A stretch of DNA of 51,837 nt, taken from Methylophaga sp. (GTDB lineage Bacteria > Pseudomonadota > Gammaproteobacteria > Nitrosococcales > Methylophagaceae). A model generated the notes under the pieces. The model was given only the letters and a program-made list of their open reading frames with translations. It did no database searches and had not been told where the DNA came from. The stretch is taken from the NCBI GenBank assembly GCA_002696735.1, contig NZSL01000012.1, positions 259,042 to 310,878 of the forward strand, read 5' to 3'. Shown piece by piece: positions 19,925 to 30,049 of the stretch. How positions within the stretch are numbered: position 1 is the stretch's first letter; each line of letters begins with the position of its first letter. The translations under genes were made by a program, and so were the position numbers.

Positions 19925-21270
19925 AAAGGCGCTTGTTATGGAAACTGTCCCTGACTATTACGCTTGGAACAATTGCCTTGTTCTGGATAATCCATCATTT
20001 AATTCTGCAGACCGAGCAGCATATGAGTTTTATTGATAAACAGGATCAGCAGCAGTTAATTGATTATGCAAGACATGCTGAAATGCTGTATCTGCAAGGT
20101 GAGGATGAAAAACTGGCAAATTGGATCAACTATATAAAGCATCAGGAAGATACCTGGGTTGCACTGATCCGTTCAAAGCTCACACCACTGGCAGGTAGTG
20201 AGATGGATGACTATTTTGTCGAAAATTTTGCATTGGGTAGAGATATCAGTTGGAAGATCCATTTATATTTTGCTCAAAATCCGATTATGGATATTACCTT
20301 TGCAGATGGGCATACCCATTTTCTGATTCGTCTGCCACAACGTATGCGACCCGGAGGCTATTGGACCTATACCAGTCTGTTACTACAAATTGCTTTACCG
20401 ATGCTCTTGCTGGCTATCTTGAGTGTGGTGATTTATCGGCACGTCATGTCACCATTAAGACAACTCGAAACCGCCACTAAGCAATTCAGTGAGGGTGATT
20501 ATCAAGTGAGAGTGCGTGATGACCTTGGCAAACGCAATGATGAAATAGCGGCTTTAGCCAGTACTTTTGACAGCATGGCAGAAAGAATTGGTACACAAAT
20601 CCAGACCCAACGTCATCTAACCTCCGATTTATCACACGAATTAAGAACCCCGTTAACGCGCGTTGAACTGGCATTAAGTATCGCTGAACAATCCACTCCA
20701 GACGATGAATCATTGCAACGTATCCGTCATGAATGCCAGCAAATGCGTGAGTTAGTGGAAGATACTTTAACCCTGGCCTGGTTAGAGAATGAGCAACCAT
20801 CGTTACAAAATGCATCACTGGACTTGACCGACTTGATTGACAGCATTGTAGAGAATGCCCGATTTGAATTCCCCCGGCACGTCATTACTGTTCATACACC
20901 GGAAACAGCTTATCTTCAGCAAAGCAGTGATCGTGCTTTAGGACATGCGATTGAAAATATATTACGTAATGCTCTTTCGCACACACCGCTAAAAGGAACG
21001 GTGAGCTTAACGCTGAAACGATACCAAGACCGTTACAATTTACAGATTGATGATCAGGGAGCTGGTGTCGCCAGAGAACAACTGCAAAATATCTTCAAAC
21101 CGTTTTACCGTATAAAGGGATCTCAATCTGAAACCTATAAAGGGTTCGGGGTAGGTCTCGCACTTGCAAGACGTCAAGTCGAAGCGACAGGCGGAAAGTT
21201 ATGGGCACAGATTCATGAGCACGGTGGATTAACAATGATCATGGAATTGCCGCTGACCTCCAAAAGTTAA
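19921..21270 (+). CDS. Membrane sensor histidine kinase paired with 19220-19924
   Basis: A 449-residue kinase. TM1 (residues 8-30) is followed by a periplasmic domain of about 120 residues. TM2 (LLLQIALPMLLLAILSVVIY) ends near residue 170, followed by HAMP and the phospho-acceptor His239 in SDLSHELRTPLTRVEL. The ATPase domain has NILRNALSHTP, DDQGAGVARE and GFGVGLALARRQ. EnvZ/PfeS-like layout. It probably detects an iron-loaded ligand or its receptor state in the periplasm and controls the adjacent TonB receptor. That target is inferred from position. Confidence 0.9.
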   Translation: MKRRLLWKLSLTITLGTIALFWIIHHLILQTEQHMSFIDKQDQQQLIDYARHAEMLYLQGEDEKLANWINYIKHQEDTWVALIRSKLTPLAGSEMDDYFVENFALGRDISWKIHLYFAQNPIMDITFADGHTHFLIRLPQRMRPGGYWTYTSLLLQIALPMLLLAILSVVIYRHVMSPLRQLETATKQFSEGDYQVRVRDDLGKRNDEIAALASTFDSMAERIGTQIQTQRHLTSDLSHELRTPLTRVELALSIAEQSTPDDESLQRIRHECQQMRELVEDTLTLAWLENEQPSLQNASLDLTDLIDSIVENARFEFPRHVITVHTPETAYLQQSSDRALGHAIENILRNALSHTPLKGTVSLTLKRYQDRYNLQIDDQGAGVAREQLQNIFKPFYRIKGSQSETYKGFGVGLALARRQVEATGGKLWAQIHEHGGLTMIMELPLTSKS

Positions 21271-21357
21271 ACCTACTCAAGTTCAATTAATTGTAACAAT
21301 TGTAAATTTGGTTTTAATCTCCGTTCACACTGACTAGAATGCGAATCTGTTCTATTT

Positions 21358-21376
21358 GATAATGATTATTATTCGC
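21358..21376 (+). promoter_or_regulatory. Fur box upstream of the TonB-dependent receptor
   Basis: GATAATGATTATTATTCGC matches the 19-base Fur consensus at 14 positions, including the whole first half. It ends 9 bases before the GTG start. It covers codons of the longer frame that begins at TTG 21356, which argues against that start. Confidence 0.72.
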
Positions 21377-21385
21377 GAGGTTGGT

Positions 21386-23404
21386 GTGAGTATAAAACGG
21401 AGTATTGTAAGTCGTCCGACGATTTTAACATTGGCAATAGCTTCTGCTTTGGCAGGTCAGGTTGTTTGGGCAGAAGAGAGTGAAAGTATTGAACTAGATG
21501 TCGTTAAAGTGACGGGGAATACTATTACCCCAGAGCTCAATAGCGTCACAGCAGAACAAATTGAAAAACTACAGGCAACTGATTTGCAAGATCTCTTCAG
21601 TCAGTCGCCTGAAGTGACAATTGGCGGTGGTCCTGGGTTTGCCCAAAAACTCTATGTTCGTGGTATTGAAGATCAGCTGTTAAATATCACTATTGATGGT
21701 GCACAGCAGGCGACTCGTCAATTTCACCACGCAGGTCGAATCAGTATTGAACCTGAATTATTAAAACGCGTTGAAGTCAATGCGGGGGCAGGAAATGCGT
21801 TGTCAGGTCCAGGAGCATTAGGCGGTTCAGTTAAATTTGTGACCAAAGATCCAGAAGATATGCTGAAGCCGGGTGAAAACTTCGGTGGTCTGGTAAAAGG
21901 CATGTTCTCCAGCAATACTGATAGTTTTAAAACGAGTACTACTCTGTTTGGGAAATTGACCGAAGACTGGAGCGGCATGGTTTCTTATACGCAATCAGAT
22001 GTCGACAATTACGAAGATGGAAATGGTGATGAAGTATCAGGTACAGAAGCTGATCAAGAGTATCTGTTTGCAAAAGTTGTCGGACACTTGACTGACAGTC
22101 AAACAGTACGTCTGAGTTACGAAAACCATAAAGATGAGGGCGATAGAACCCAGCGTCCTCAATGGATATTTAGTCCTCCACCAGCAGGAGCACCAGCTAA
22201 CCGAGGGAATCTGATATACCCAATTGATAGTGACAGGAAAACAGCCACTTTCAATTATGAGCTGAACCCCCTTGATAATGCTTATGTGGATCTGGCACTG
22301 ACTCTTTACAATACCGAAACAGAGTTTTTTCAGGACGGATTTTTCGGTCCCTTCACCGGCACAGGCGAGAGTACTGGTTTTGATTTACGTAATACATCTA
22401 TCTTGGGTATGCATGAAATCACCTATGGAGTTGATTATCGTAAAGATGAGTCTAGCGCCGATGGGGATGGCGAGAATTACAAAGATGAGTCAAAGGTCAA
22501 GGGTGTTTATCTTCAAGATGATATCCAGTTAACCGATGCATTATTGTTAACCGCGGGTCTTCGTTACGATGACTATGAATTAGATACAGATTTTGGAAAT
22601 ACATCTCATAATGAAAGTGATCTCAGTTCTAATGTGGGTCTAAATTTTCACTTTACCGATAATTGGAGTGTGTTTGCTTCTTATGCTGAAGCCTTTAAAG
22701 GTCCTTTGGCACAGGATGCGTTTAAACTCGGCTTTACAACGCAAGCCGTGGATTTGAAACCCGAAAAGGCAGAGAATATCGAATTCGGTGTTGCCTATGA
22801 CTCAGCAACATGGTTTGGTTCTGCCAAAGCCTATAGAAGTGAAATCAAAGACGTTATTGGCGTTTCAGGAACGGTAGGCCCAGCCAGAAATATCTTTGAT
22901 AATTTGGGTGATTTAGAGTCAGATGGTTATATTCTGGAAATAGGTCATCGCTGGGATAGCTTAATGGCGAGAGTCAGCTATCACTACAACGATGCCGAAG
23001 TGGATGGTGTGGAAGCGAATGCTTATGATCATAACGGTATAGCTAATACGGTTCGTGACACATTCATTGCTCAACTTGATTACCAACTTAATTCACAATG
23101 GAATTTTGGTTGGAATGCGCGTTTTGTGAAAGGCCGTGATGATATTGATTTTGTGGCTCAAACCACATTTCCAGATGCAGAAATTGACCAGCCTGGCTAT
23201 GGCATCCATGACTTTTATACGCAATGGAGACCGTCATTATCAGAAGATGTACGGATAACGCTTACGGTACAGAATATTTTTGATAAAAATTATATTGATC
23301 ATGCGAGCGTAGCCGATTTCACTGGCTTACCAGGTTATGGTTTAGTGAGAGGCTACAATGAACCCGGACGTGATGTTCGTCTGAGCGTGGCCTGGCAATT
23401 CTAA
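21386..23404 (+). CDS. TonB-dependent outer-membrane receptor, probably for ferric siderophore or heme
   Basis: A 672-residue protein with a signal peptide ending VVWAEE. The plug domain spans about residues 40-150 (LQDLFSQSPEVTIGGG, KLYVRGIEDQLLNITIDG, VEVNAGAGNALSGPGALGG). The rest is a 22-strand beta-barrel ending in the outer-membrane signature LSVAWQF with terminal Phe. I chose GTG 21386 because GCGAGG lies 5 bases before it and a Fur box occupies the upstream region. The ligand cannot be read from sequence. Fur control and the neighbouring two-component system indicate iron. Terminated by a hairpin at 23447. Confidence 0.88.
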   Translation: MSIKRSIVSRPTILTLAIASALAGQVVWAEESESIELDVVKVTGNTITPELNSVTAEQIEKLQATDLQDLFSQSPEVTIGGGPGFAQKLYVRGIEDQLLNITIDGAQQATRQFHHAGRISIEPELLKRVEVNAGAGNALSGPGALGGSVKFVTKDPEDMLKPGENFGGLVKGMFSSNTDSFKTSTTLFGKLTEDWSGMVSYTQSDVDNYEDGNGDEVSGTEADQEYLFAKVVGHLTDSQTVRLSYENHKDEGDRTQRPQWIFSPPPAGAPANRGNLIYPIDSDRKTATFNYELNPLDNAYVDLALTLYNTETEFFQDGFFGPFTGTGESTGFDLRNTSILGMHEITYGVDYRKDESSADGDGENYKDESKVKGVYLQDDIQLTDALLLTAGLRYDDYELDTDFGNTSHNESDLSSNVGLNFHFTDNWSVFASYAEAFKGPLAQDAFKLGFTTQAVDLKPEKAENIEFGVAYDSATWFGSAKAYRSEIKDVIGVSGTVGPARNIFDNLGDLESDGYILEIGHRWDSLMARVSYHYNDAEVDGVEANAYDHNGIANTVRDTFIAQLDYQLNSQWNFGWNARFVKGRDDIDFVAQTTFPDAEIDQPGYGIHDFYTQWRPSLSEDVRITLTVQNIFDKNYIDHASVADFTGLPGYGLVRGYNEPGRDVRLSVAWQF

Positions 23405-23446
23405 TTCATAAAGCAGGTTTTCCCTGAAAATGCTTGATGAGCTTTG

Positions 23447-23477
23447 GCCGGATGTTGCAATGACATCCGGCTTTTTT
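23447..23477 (+). terminator. Rho-independent terminator after the TonB receptor gene
   Basis: A 9-bp perfect stem GCCGGATGT / ACATCCGGC with a 7-base loop, followed by T6. It lies between the converging receptor and MATE genes. Confidence 0.88.
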
Positions 23478-23488
23478 CTATATTTAGG

Positions 23489-24844
23489 TTAACTTTTTTT
23501 CTCAATAATATTGCTGGGAGAATATTTCCAGCAAAGCACCAGAGCCAGAATAAAAGTCAGCCATTCGGCCAGCGGAAGGGCAATAAGAAACTGTTTATCT
23601 GGCAACCATGTGACAAACAATAATAATAAAGCTGCAGGCAGTAGTAAGCCTCGGGTTAAAGCAACTAACATAGATGGTAGCGGCTTTTGCATAGCGGTTA
23701 AATACACGGATAACGTGACATTCAGTCCATTGACAACAAATAACGGCCAAACCAGCATAATAAACTGGGCAGATAACTGCTGGCTTTCCACGGCATTATC
23801 CTGCAAAAACAATTGTATCAACCACTGTGGATAAAGCAGTAAAACACTAATTAATAAAAGTGATAAAACCAGTACCAATGACATAGCGGTGATTAAAAAG
23901 TCTCGAATCCGCTTTGCCTGAGCAGCACCATGATTTTGACTGATTAATAAATGCAGAGCATCTGCTATACCGTAATAAATCATCAGACTGATGAAAATAA
24001 GATAGTTAATCACTGCAAACGCCGCTAAACCATTGACCCCCTGATAGATAATCAGTAGCCAGTTAAGCAATAAAATCACCATTCCACCGGAAAGCTCATT
24101 CACAAATTCTGATAGCCCGTTGTAAGCGACTTTAGTCACTTCCGACCAGTTTCCCGGCATTAAAAGTAACCTTAAGCGTCTATTTTTGCTGAGAAAATAC
24201 GTTGAAAGAATCAGCATCTGTACGATCTGTGCTGCAAGAGTTGCCAGAGCCGCACCCTTTAACCCCATTTCCAGGCTGATAATGAATAGCGCATCAAGTG
24301 CAATGTTTATTAACGCCCCGGCAACCAAAGCGAATGTCCCCAGTTTTTGGCGGTTATCCAGCCGGATAAAGTAATACAGCACCATGCTGGTCACTTGTAG
24401 AACCAGTACCACACAAATAATATGAAAATAAGGCAGAACCAACGTTATCAATTCATCCGGCGCACCCAATAACGTTAGTATTTGTCGATCCAAAATGAGT
24501 GAAAACCCCATAAACAGCAGACTGACAATTAAAATACTTATCAGGCATTTACTGAACACGGTAGCAGCGGCTTCGATATTGTTTTGCCCCAAATAACTAC
24601 CGGCACGAACAGCCCCACCAATGGAAAACATCAGAGCAATAGCAAAAATCAGCGTAAAAAATGGAATCAACAACGTTATGGCGGCCAGACCCGCCGAACT
24701 GACAAACTGCCCGATAAAAATTCCGTCGACTATGCTGGCGGTGGTAATCGCCAACAAGCCCAGAATGGATGGAATGGCAAAGCGGAGAAAAGTGGAAATA
24801 ATCGGACCGTTGAGGACGTCATTGTCGGTGTGGCTAGCCTGCAT
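23489..24844 (-). CDS. MATE-family efflux transporter
   Basis: A 451-residue protein with about twelve membrane helices in the two-bundle MATE pattern, starting PIISTFLRFAIPSILGLLAI then SIVDGIFIGQFV. MATE proteins export organic cations or drugs against Na+ or H+. Next to an iron-uptake receptor it might export a siderophore or similar small molecule, but no biosynthesis genes are present, so this is speculation. Converges on the TonB receptor. The 265-base gap to lepA carries only the divergent promoter region. Confidence 0.88.
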   Translation of the reverse strand: MQASHTDNDVLNGPIISTFLRFAIPSILGLLAITTASIVDGIFIGQFVSSAGLAAITLLIPFFTLIFAIALMFSIGGAVRAGSYLGQNNIEAAATVFSKCLISILIVSLLFMGFSLILDRQILTLLGAPDELITLVLPYFHIICVVLVLQVTSMVLYYFIRLDNRQKLGTFALVAGALINIALDALFIISLEMGLKGAALATLAAQIVQMLILSTYFLSKNRRLRLLLMPGNWSEVTKVAYNGLSEFVNELSGGMVILLLNWLLIIYQGVNGLAAFAVINYLIFISLMIYYGIADALHLLISQNHGAAQAKRIRDFLITAMSLVLVLSLLLISVLLLYPQWLIQLFLQDNAVESQQLSAQFIMLVWPLFVVNGLNVTLSVYLTAMQKPLPSMLVALTRGLLLPAALLLLFVTWLPDKQFLIALPLAEWLTFILALVLCWKYSPSNIIEKKS

Positions 24845-24988
24845 TTGGTTTCCATTTTCAAAGAAGTAGGGTCGGGGATCGCTGAATGCTAATAATTCTT
24901 TTTATTTTAGCAGCGCTCTTTTCACCGGAGCACATCAAAACGATTGAGTAATGCGGTATTTATTATCGTTATAACTCAGTTAAGTGCG

Positions 24989-24994
24989 TATAAT
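24989..24994 (+). promoter_or_regulatory. Possible -10 element of the lepA operon
   Basis: A perfect TATAAT 115 bases before lepA within the 265-base lepA/MATE gap. The -35 region is poor, so this is a weak call. Nothing else is recognisable in the gap. Confidence 0.35.
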
Positions 24995-25109
24995 ACCGGG
25001 TCATTTGTTCGATGCGTGTTTCGCGTTGGCAACACATTTTAAAACATGGAGCTGAACACATTTTGCAACACGTCATTTCAACCTCCGACACGTTCATAAT
25101 CGCTATTCA

Positions 25110-26906
25110 ATGAAAAATATCAGAAACTTTTCAATCATTGCTCATATTGATCACGGTAAGTCCACCATAGCAGACCGCTTTATTCAAATCTGCGGCGGTC
25201 TGACTGCACGTGAGATGTCGCAACAGGTGCTTGATTCGATGGATATCGAAAAAGAGCGCGGCATTACCATCAAGGCGCAAAGTGTTTCATTGGATTACAC
25301 GGCAAAAGATGGTGAAACCTATCACCTCAACTTTATCGATACGCCGGGCCACGTAGACTTTTCCTATGAAGTTTCCCGCTCACTGGCTGCCTGTGAAGGT
25401 GCTTTGCTGGTCGTTGATGCTGCTCAAGGGGTTGAAGCGCAAAGTGTGGCCAACTGTTATACCGCTATCGATCTTGGCCTTGAAGTTCTGCCCGTGTTAA
25501 ACAAAATTGATTTACCTGCTGCAGAACCCGATCGAGTCGCTCAGGAAATCGAGGATATTATAGGTGTGGATGCACTGAATGCCGTACGCTGCAGTGCCAA
25601 AACGGGTGTCGGTATTGATGAAGTCCTTGAAGAGTTGGTTGCGCGTATTCCGCCACCACAAGGCGATCCAGAAGGTCAATTAAAAGCACTGATTATTGAT
25701 TCCTGGTTTGATAGCTATGTCGGTGTTATCTCTTTGGTGCGAATCAAACAGGGCAGACTGAAAACCCGCGATAAAATCAAAGTTATGTCCACCGGACAGG
25801 AATATCAGGTTGACGAAGTCGGCGTATTTACGCCCAAGCGCAGTAAACGCACTGCTTTAAATTGTGGTGAAGTGGGTTATGTTATTTCCGGGGTCAAGGA
25901 AATTGATGGTGCGCCGGTAGGGGATACCTTAACGACAGCTCAACATGGTGCGACGGAAATGTTGCCGGGCTTTAAATCGGTAACGCCGCAGGTTTATGCA
26001 GGTGTATTTCCTGTTAGCAGTGATGATTACGATGCATTTCGTGAAGCACTGGGCAAATTACGATTAAACGATTCATCACTGTTTTTTGAACCGGAAAACT
26101 CTCAGGCTTTAGGCTTCGGTTTTCGCTGTGGTTTCCTCGGTCTTTTGCATATGGAAATCATCCAGGAACGCCTGGAACGTGAATATGATCTGGATCTGAT
26201 TACCACGGCTCCGACCGTGGTATTTGAAGTGGTCACCAAAAAAGGTGATGTAATTAAGATCGAAAATCCGGCCTCATTACCTGATGCCGGTTCCGTTGAA
26301 GAAATCCGTGAACCTATCGTAGCGGCTGACATGCTGGTGCCGCAGGATTATCTTGGAGCGGTCATTACCCTGTGTGTAGAAAAACGTGGCGTACAGAAAT
26401 CCATGCATTACATGGGCAAACAGGTTGCACTGAGTTACGAATTGCCAATGAATGAAGTGGTGATCGATTTCTTTGATCGCATCAAATCGGTCAGCCGCGG
26501 CTATGCCTCATTGGACTATCATTTTATCCGCTTTCAGGCGGCACCTCTGGTGAAACTTGATGTGTTGATTAACGGCGAAAAAGTTGATGCTTTGTCAATG
26601 ATAGTGCATAAAGATCAAAGCGTTTCTCGTGGTCGTCAGTTAGTTGAAAAAATGCAAGAGCTGATCCCGCGACAAATGTTTGATGTCGCCATTCAGGCCG
26701 CTATTGGCGGACACATTATTGCGCGCTCAACAGTCAAGGCAATGCGGAAGAATGTTTTGGCAAAATGTTACGGAGGCGACGTTTCTCGTAAACGTAAATT
26801 GCTTGAAAAACAAAAAGCCGGTAAAAAACGAATGAAATCCATCGGCAAAGTGGATGTGCCGCAGGAAGCATTCTTGGCGGTATTGCAGTTATCCAAGAAA
26901 TCTTAA
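25110..26906 (+). CDS. lepA: Translation elongation factor 4 (LepA)
   Basis: A 598-residue translational GTPase acting on stalled ribosomes and 30S maturation. The G domain has [26 protein letters not shown] and [13 protein letters not shown]-like domains II, III and V follow, then the LepA-specific C-terminal domain ([26 protein letters not shown] split by family Lys-rich residues, ending AVLQLSKK). Full length. No strong ribosome site is visible before the ATG. It is followed by lepB after 13 bases. Confidence 0.97.
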   Translation: MKNIRNFSIIAHIDHGKSTIADRFIQICGGLTAREMSQQVLDSMDIEKERGITIKAQSVSLDYTAKDGETYHLNFIDTPGHVDFSYEVSRSLAACEGALLVVDAAQGVEAQSVANCYTAIDLGLEVLPVLNKIDLPAAEPDRVAQEIEDIIGVDALNAVRCSAKTGVGIDEVLEELVARIPPPQGDPEGQLKALIIDSWFDSYVGVISLVRIKQGRLKTRDKIKVMSTGQEYQVDEVGVFTPKRSKRTALNCGEVGYVISGVKEIDGAPVGDTLTTAQHGATEMLPGFKSVTPQVYAGVFPVSSDDYDAFREALGKLRLNDSSLFFEPENSQALGFGFRCGFLGLLHMEIIQERLEREYDLDLITTAPTVVFEVVTKKGDVIKIENPASLPDAGSVEEIREPIVAADMLVPQDYLGAVITLCVEKRGVQKSMHYMGKQVALSYELPMNEVVIDFFDRIKSVSRGYASLDYHFIRFQAAPLVKLDVLINGEKVDALSMIVHKDQSVSRGRQLVEKMQELIPRQMFDVAIQAAIGGHIIARSTVKAMRKNVLAKCYGGDVSRKRKLLEKQKAGKKRMKSIGKVDVPQEAFLAVLQLSKKS

Positions 26907-26919
26907 TAAGGAGCGTCAA

Positions 26920-27681
26920 GTGAGTTTCCCAGCAATAATGGTGTTACTGGTCGCGATAACCGGTCTGATATGGTTGGTGGACCGCTTTTGGTTAGCACCT
27001 AAACGTAAAGTAAATGACAATGAACCGGCGATTGTTGAATACGCCAAATCATTTTTCCCCATTCTGTTGCTGGTGTTGGTGATTCGCTCGTTTATCGCTG
27101 AACCGTTCCGCATCCCGTCAGAATCTATGTTGCCGACTTTGCATGTCGGCGATTTTATTTTGGTGAACAAATTTTCCTATGGCGTTCGGCTGCCGGTCAT
27201 TAACACTAAAATTCTCGATACCGGTTCGCCGGAACGCGGTGATGTGATGGTATTCCGTTATCCCAAACAACCTGAAATTGACTATATCAAACGGGTAATT
27301 GGCTTACCGGGCGACAAAGTTGGTTATTTCAATAAAACGTTGTACATAAATGGTCAGGAAGTTAAAACCGAGGTAGTTGATAAACCAGTAGAAATGCTGG
27401 GTATCATTGCGCCGCGAGTACAGCTGAAGCATGAATTTCTGGACGCTGAACCTCATGAAATATTTTTGGATCCGCAACGTCAATCAATGGAAGGTGAGGT
27501 TACAGTTCCGGAAGGCCATTATTTTGTTATGGGTGATAACCGCGACAATAGTAATGACAGCCGTGTGTGGGGAACTGTGCCGGAAGAAAATCTTGTCGGC
27601 AAAGCCTTCTTTGTCTGGATGAGCTGGGATTGGGACCAGGGTGGTTTGGTCTGGTCAAGGGTGGGAAGCTCTATTAACTAA
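26920..27681 (+). CDS. lepB: Signal peptidase I
   Basis: A 253-residue inner-membrane protease that removes signal peptides from exported proteins. I chose GTG 26920 because AAGGAG lies 6 bases before it. A longer in-frame ATG at 26854 would lie inside lepA. Two N-terminal membrane helices (about 5-22 and 42-60). Box B holds nucleophile Ser69 in PSESMLPTLHVGDF, box D has Lys124 in DYIKRVIGLPGD, and box E is GDNRDNSNDSRVWG. Standard partner of lepA in this order. Confidence 0.96.
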   Translation: MSFPAIMVLLVAITGLIWLVDRFWLAPKRKVNDNEPAIVEYAKSFFPILLLVLVIRSFIAEPFRIPSESMLPTLHVGDFILVNKFSYGVRLPVINTKILDTGSPERGDVMVFRYPKQPEIDYIKRVIGLPGDKVGYFNKTLYINGQEVKTEVVDKPVEMLGIIAPRVQLKHEFLDAEPHEIFLDPQRQSMEGEVTVPEGHYFVMGDNRDNSNDSRVWGTVPEENLVGKAFFVWMSWDWDQGGLVWSRVGSSIN

Positions 27682-27788
27682 GAGCGAGTTTTTCCATTGG
27701 AAATGATTTTAGAATCTAATACATCATTTCCACCTTGTTTGATGAAAGGAGCCTCCAGCAGTGATGGGGAGGGAAGATAATTAGACTC

Positions 27789-28058
27789 TAGGGCTTGTTT
27801 TATCTTTCATATCCGCCTCTGTTGTGAGCTGAAAAAGTGTAAATCAAGGCACGAGGAGCGCCTTTTAGTTATTCTAAATAAGCGACGAGTAACGCAGAGT
27901 GACGCTTTTTCAGTCACAACCCAAAGGGCTGGGACTATTTTTGCGTCCGACTGCGTTGTGAATAACTTATGACGGAAGGCAACATTGCGTGCTTTCGGCC
28001 TTGGTGGATACAAAAATAGTCGCCAGCAGTGGTGGATGTGAAAGATAAACAAGACCTA
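27789..28058 (-). repeat. Interspersed inverted-terminus repeat, copy 3 (about 270 bp, inverted)
   Basis: It starts TAGGGCTTGTTTTATCTTTC and ends GATAAACAAGACCTA. The CGCCTCTGTTGTGAGCTG next to the left end and the CAGCAGTGGTGG next to the right end show it is reversed relative to copies 1, 2 and 4. It is inserted between lepB and the DUF4845 gene, which are normally adjacent. Its right edge abuts the downstream ribosome site. Confidence 0.85.
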
Positions 28059-28068
28059 GGAGTGCATC

Positions 28069-28455
28069 ATGAAAAAACAACAGGGAATGACACTAATCAG
28101 TTGGGTGATAGTACTGGCAATCATCGCATTTTTTGCCACTTTAACCATGCGATTGGTACCGATGTACCAGGAATACTATGGTGTTTTGCAAATCATGAAG
28201 TCTATGGAAACCGAATTAAAAAACAATAAGCTGAGCAATCAACAAGTAATGTTACTACTGAGTAAAAGGTTTAATACCGGTTATATCTCCAGTGTGAAAA
28301 AAGAAAATATCGAATTATTCCGTGGCAGAAGCAATGCCTATGTCACCAAAATAGTGCTTGATTATGAAGTGCGGAAGCCGTTTTTTGCCCACATTGATTT
28401 AGTTGGGCATTTTGTGACAGAAGTGGATGTGGAACCGGAACCGACAAATCGATGA
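28069..28455 (+). CDS. DUF4845 single-pass membrane protein
   Basis: A 128-residue protein. The N-terminus MKKQQGMTLISWVIVLAIIA resembles a pilin-like membrane helix (residues 7-29). The rest is a small soluble domain with YYGVLQIMKSME and a basic/aromatic tail. DUF4845 proteins regularly sit between lepB and rnc, as here. Their function is not known to me. AGGAG lies 6 bases before the ATG, partly formed by the repeat terminus. It overlaps rnc by ATGA. Confidence 0.85.
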   Translation: MKKQQGMTLISWVIVLAIIAFFATLTMRLVPMYQEYYGVLQIMKSMETELKNNKLSNQQVMLLLSKRFNTGYISSVKKENIELFRGRSNAYVTKIVLDYEVRKPFFAHIDLVGHFVTEVDVEPEPTNR

Positions 28456-29135
28456 CAAGCATCAAACAGAAAAAACTCTGCCAGCAACTTGGCATTCAAT
28501 TTAAAAATGAAACATTGTTATTGCAGGCACTGACACATCGCAGTGCTGATCCAAAAAATAATGAACGGCTGGAATTTCTGGGCGATGCGATTTTGAGTTT
28601 CGTGATTGCCGAAGAACTGTTTAATCGTTTTCCCCAAGCCAAGGAAGGCAAGATGAGTCGCCTGCGTGCCAGCCTGGTGAAAGGGGAAACCCTGGCGGAA
28701 ATAGCCCGTGAACTCAAATTGGGTGATGTGTTAATCCTCGGACAGGGGGAATTGAAGAGTGGTGGTTTCCGCCGTGAGTCAATTCTGGCCGATGCCTTAG
28801 AAGCCATTCTAGGTGCACTGTTTCTGGATAGTGGCATTGATATCGTCAAGCCGTTGATTCTGCGTCTTTATGATGAACGGCTGGATTCTATTGATGTTAC
28901 TGAAACCATAAAAGATCCCAAAACCCGCTTGCAGGAATTACTACAAAGCCGCAAATTACCTTTGCCGCTATACAGTGTGAGAGAAATTGAATCCGCTGAT
29001 AAACAGCCTGTTTTTGAAGCCTCTTGTCAGGTAAGTTTGCTGAATAAATTAGTGGTGGCTCAGGGAAGCAGTCATCGTAAGGCTGAGAAAAAAGCCGCTG
29101 AACGCGCCCTGACGCTAATCGAGTCAAAATTATGA
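28452..29135 (+). CDS. rnc: Ribonuclease III
   Basis: A 227-residue double-strand RNA endonuclease for rRNA and mRNA processing. The catalytic signature NERLEFLGDAILSFVIAE is at about residues 37-54, with a second acidic site DALEAILGALFLD near 115. A C-terminal dsRNA-binding domain follows (DPKTRLQELLQSRKLPLP, SSHRKAEKKAAERAL). It overlaps both neighbours, so the DUF4845-rnc-era genes are tightly coupled. Confidence 0.97.
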   Translation: MTSIKQKKLCQQLGIQFKNETLLLQALTHRSADPKNNERLEFLGDAILSFVIAEELFNRFPQAKEGKMSRLRASLVKGETLAEIARELKLGDVLILGQGELKSGGFRRESILADALEAILGALFLDSGIDIVKPLILRLYDERLDSIDVTETIKDPKTRLQELLQSRKLPLPLYSVREIESADKQPVFEASCQVSLLNKLVVAQGSSHRKAEKKAAERALTLIESKL

Positions 29136-30037
29136 ATGATCAACCTGCTTTTCGCAGTGGCTATGTAGCCATTATAGGCCGTCCCAATGTCGGCAAATCC
29201 ACCCTGATTAATCGGGTGTTGGGTCAAAAGTTATGTATTACCTCGCGTCGCCCGCAAACCACCCGTCACCGCATTCTGGGGATTAAAACTTCGGAATTGG
29301 GACAGTTCATTTACGTTGATACACCTGGTATCCACAGTGATGGCAAACGGGCCATGAATCGCTATATGAACCGTGCTGCAGCCGCTTCCGTTGAAGATGT
29401 GGATGTGGTGGTGTTTGTAATCGAAGGTATGAAATGGACTGAGGAAGATGAGCGGGTTTTGCAAAAACTGCAGGGGACCAGCAAGCCAGTCATTTTGGTG
29501 ATGAACAAAATAGATAAACTGGAAGATAAAGCTACTTTGTTTCCACAGGTAGAAAAGCTTGCTGCATTGTTTAAATTTACTGATATCGTGCCATTATCAG
29601 CCCGCAAAGGCATCAATCTGGAATCTCTTGAAGAATCGATATATAAATTAATGCCAGAAGGCGAGATGATCTTTGATGAAGATCAGCTCACCGACCGTAG
29701 CTCACGTTTTCTGGCCGCTGAAATGGTTCGTGAAAAACTGTTCCGTCATTTAGGCCAGGAATTACCGTATTCACTAACTGTAGATATCGAACAGTTTGAA
29801 GATGATAACGGCATGTACCGTATCAGCGCTGTTATCTATGTAGAACGCAGTGGTCAGAAATCCATTGTTATTGGCAAAAAAGGTGAGTTACTCAAGCAAG
29901 TCGGTAAAGATGCCCGAGAAGATATGGAAAAGTTATTTGACTGTAAGGTGTTCTTGCAATTATGGGTCAAAGTGCGTGAGGGCTGGTCTGATAACGAGCG
30001 CATGCTCAGAAATCTGGGCTATAACGACGATCTCTGA
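29132..30037 (+). CDS. era: Ribosome-assembly GTPase Era
   Basis: A 301-residue GTPase that binds the 3' end of 16S rRNA. G1 GRPNVGKSTLINRVLGQK, the switch region ITSRRPQTTRHRI, G3 DTPGIH, G4 NKIDKLEDK. The C-terminal KH domain contains IVIGKKGELLKQVGKDAREDM. Full length. The ATG overlaps the end of rnc. Confidence 0.97.
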   Translation: MNDQPAFRSGYVAIIGRPNVGKSTLINRVLGQKLCITSRRPQTTRHRILGIKTSELGQFIYVDTPGIHSDGKRAMNRYMNRAAAASVEDVDVVVFVIEGMKWTEEDERVLQKLQGTSKPVILVMNKIDKLEDKATLFPQVEKLAALFKFTDIVPLSARKGINLESLEESIYKLMPEGEMIFDEDQLTDRSSRFLAAEMVREKLFRHLGQELPYSLTVDIEQFEDDNGMYRISAVIYVERSGQKSIVIGKKGELLKQVGKDAREDMEKLFDCKVFLQLWVKVREGWSDNERMLRNLGYNDDL

Positions 30038-30049
30038 TTAGGCATTACG

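Noticed and set aside
26854-26919. Longer N-terminus for signal peptidase I
   Set aside because: It would overlap the end of lepA and lacks a ribosome site. GTG 26920 has AAGGAG at good spacing.
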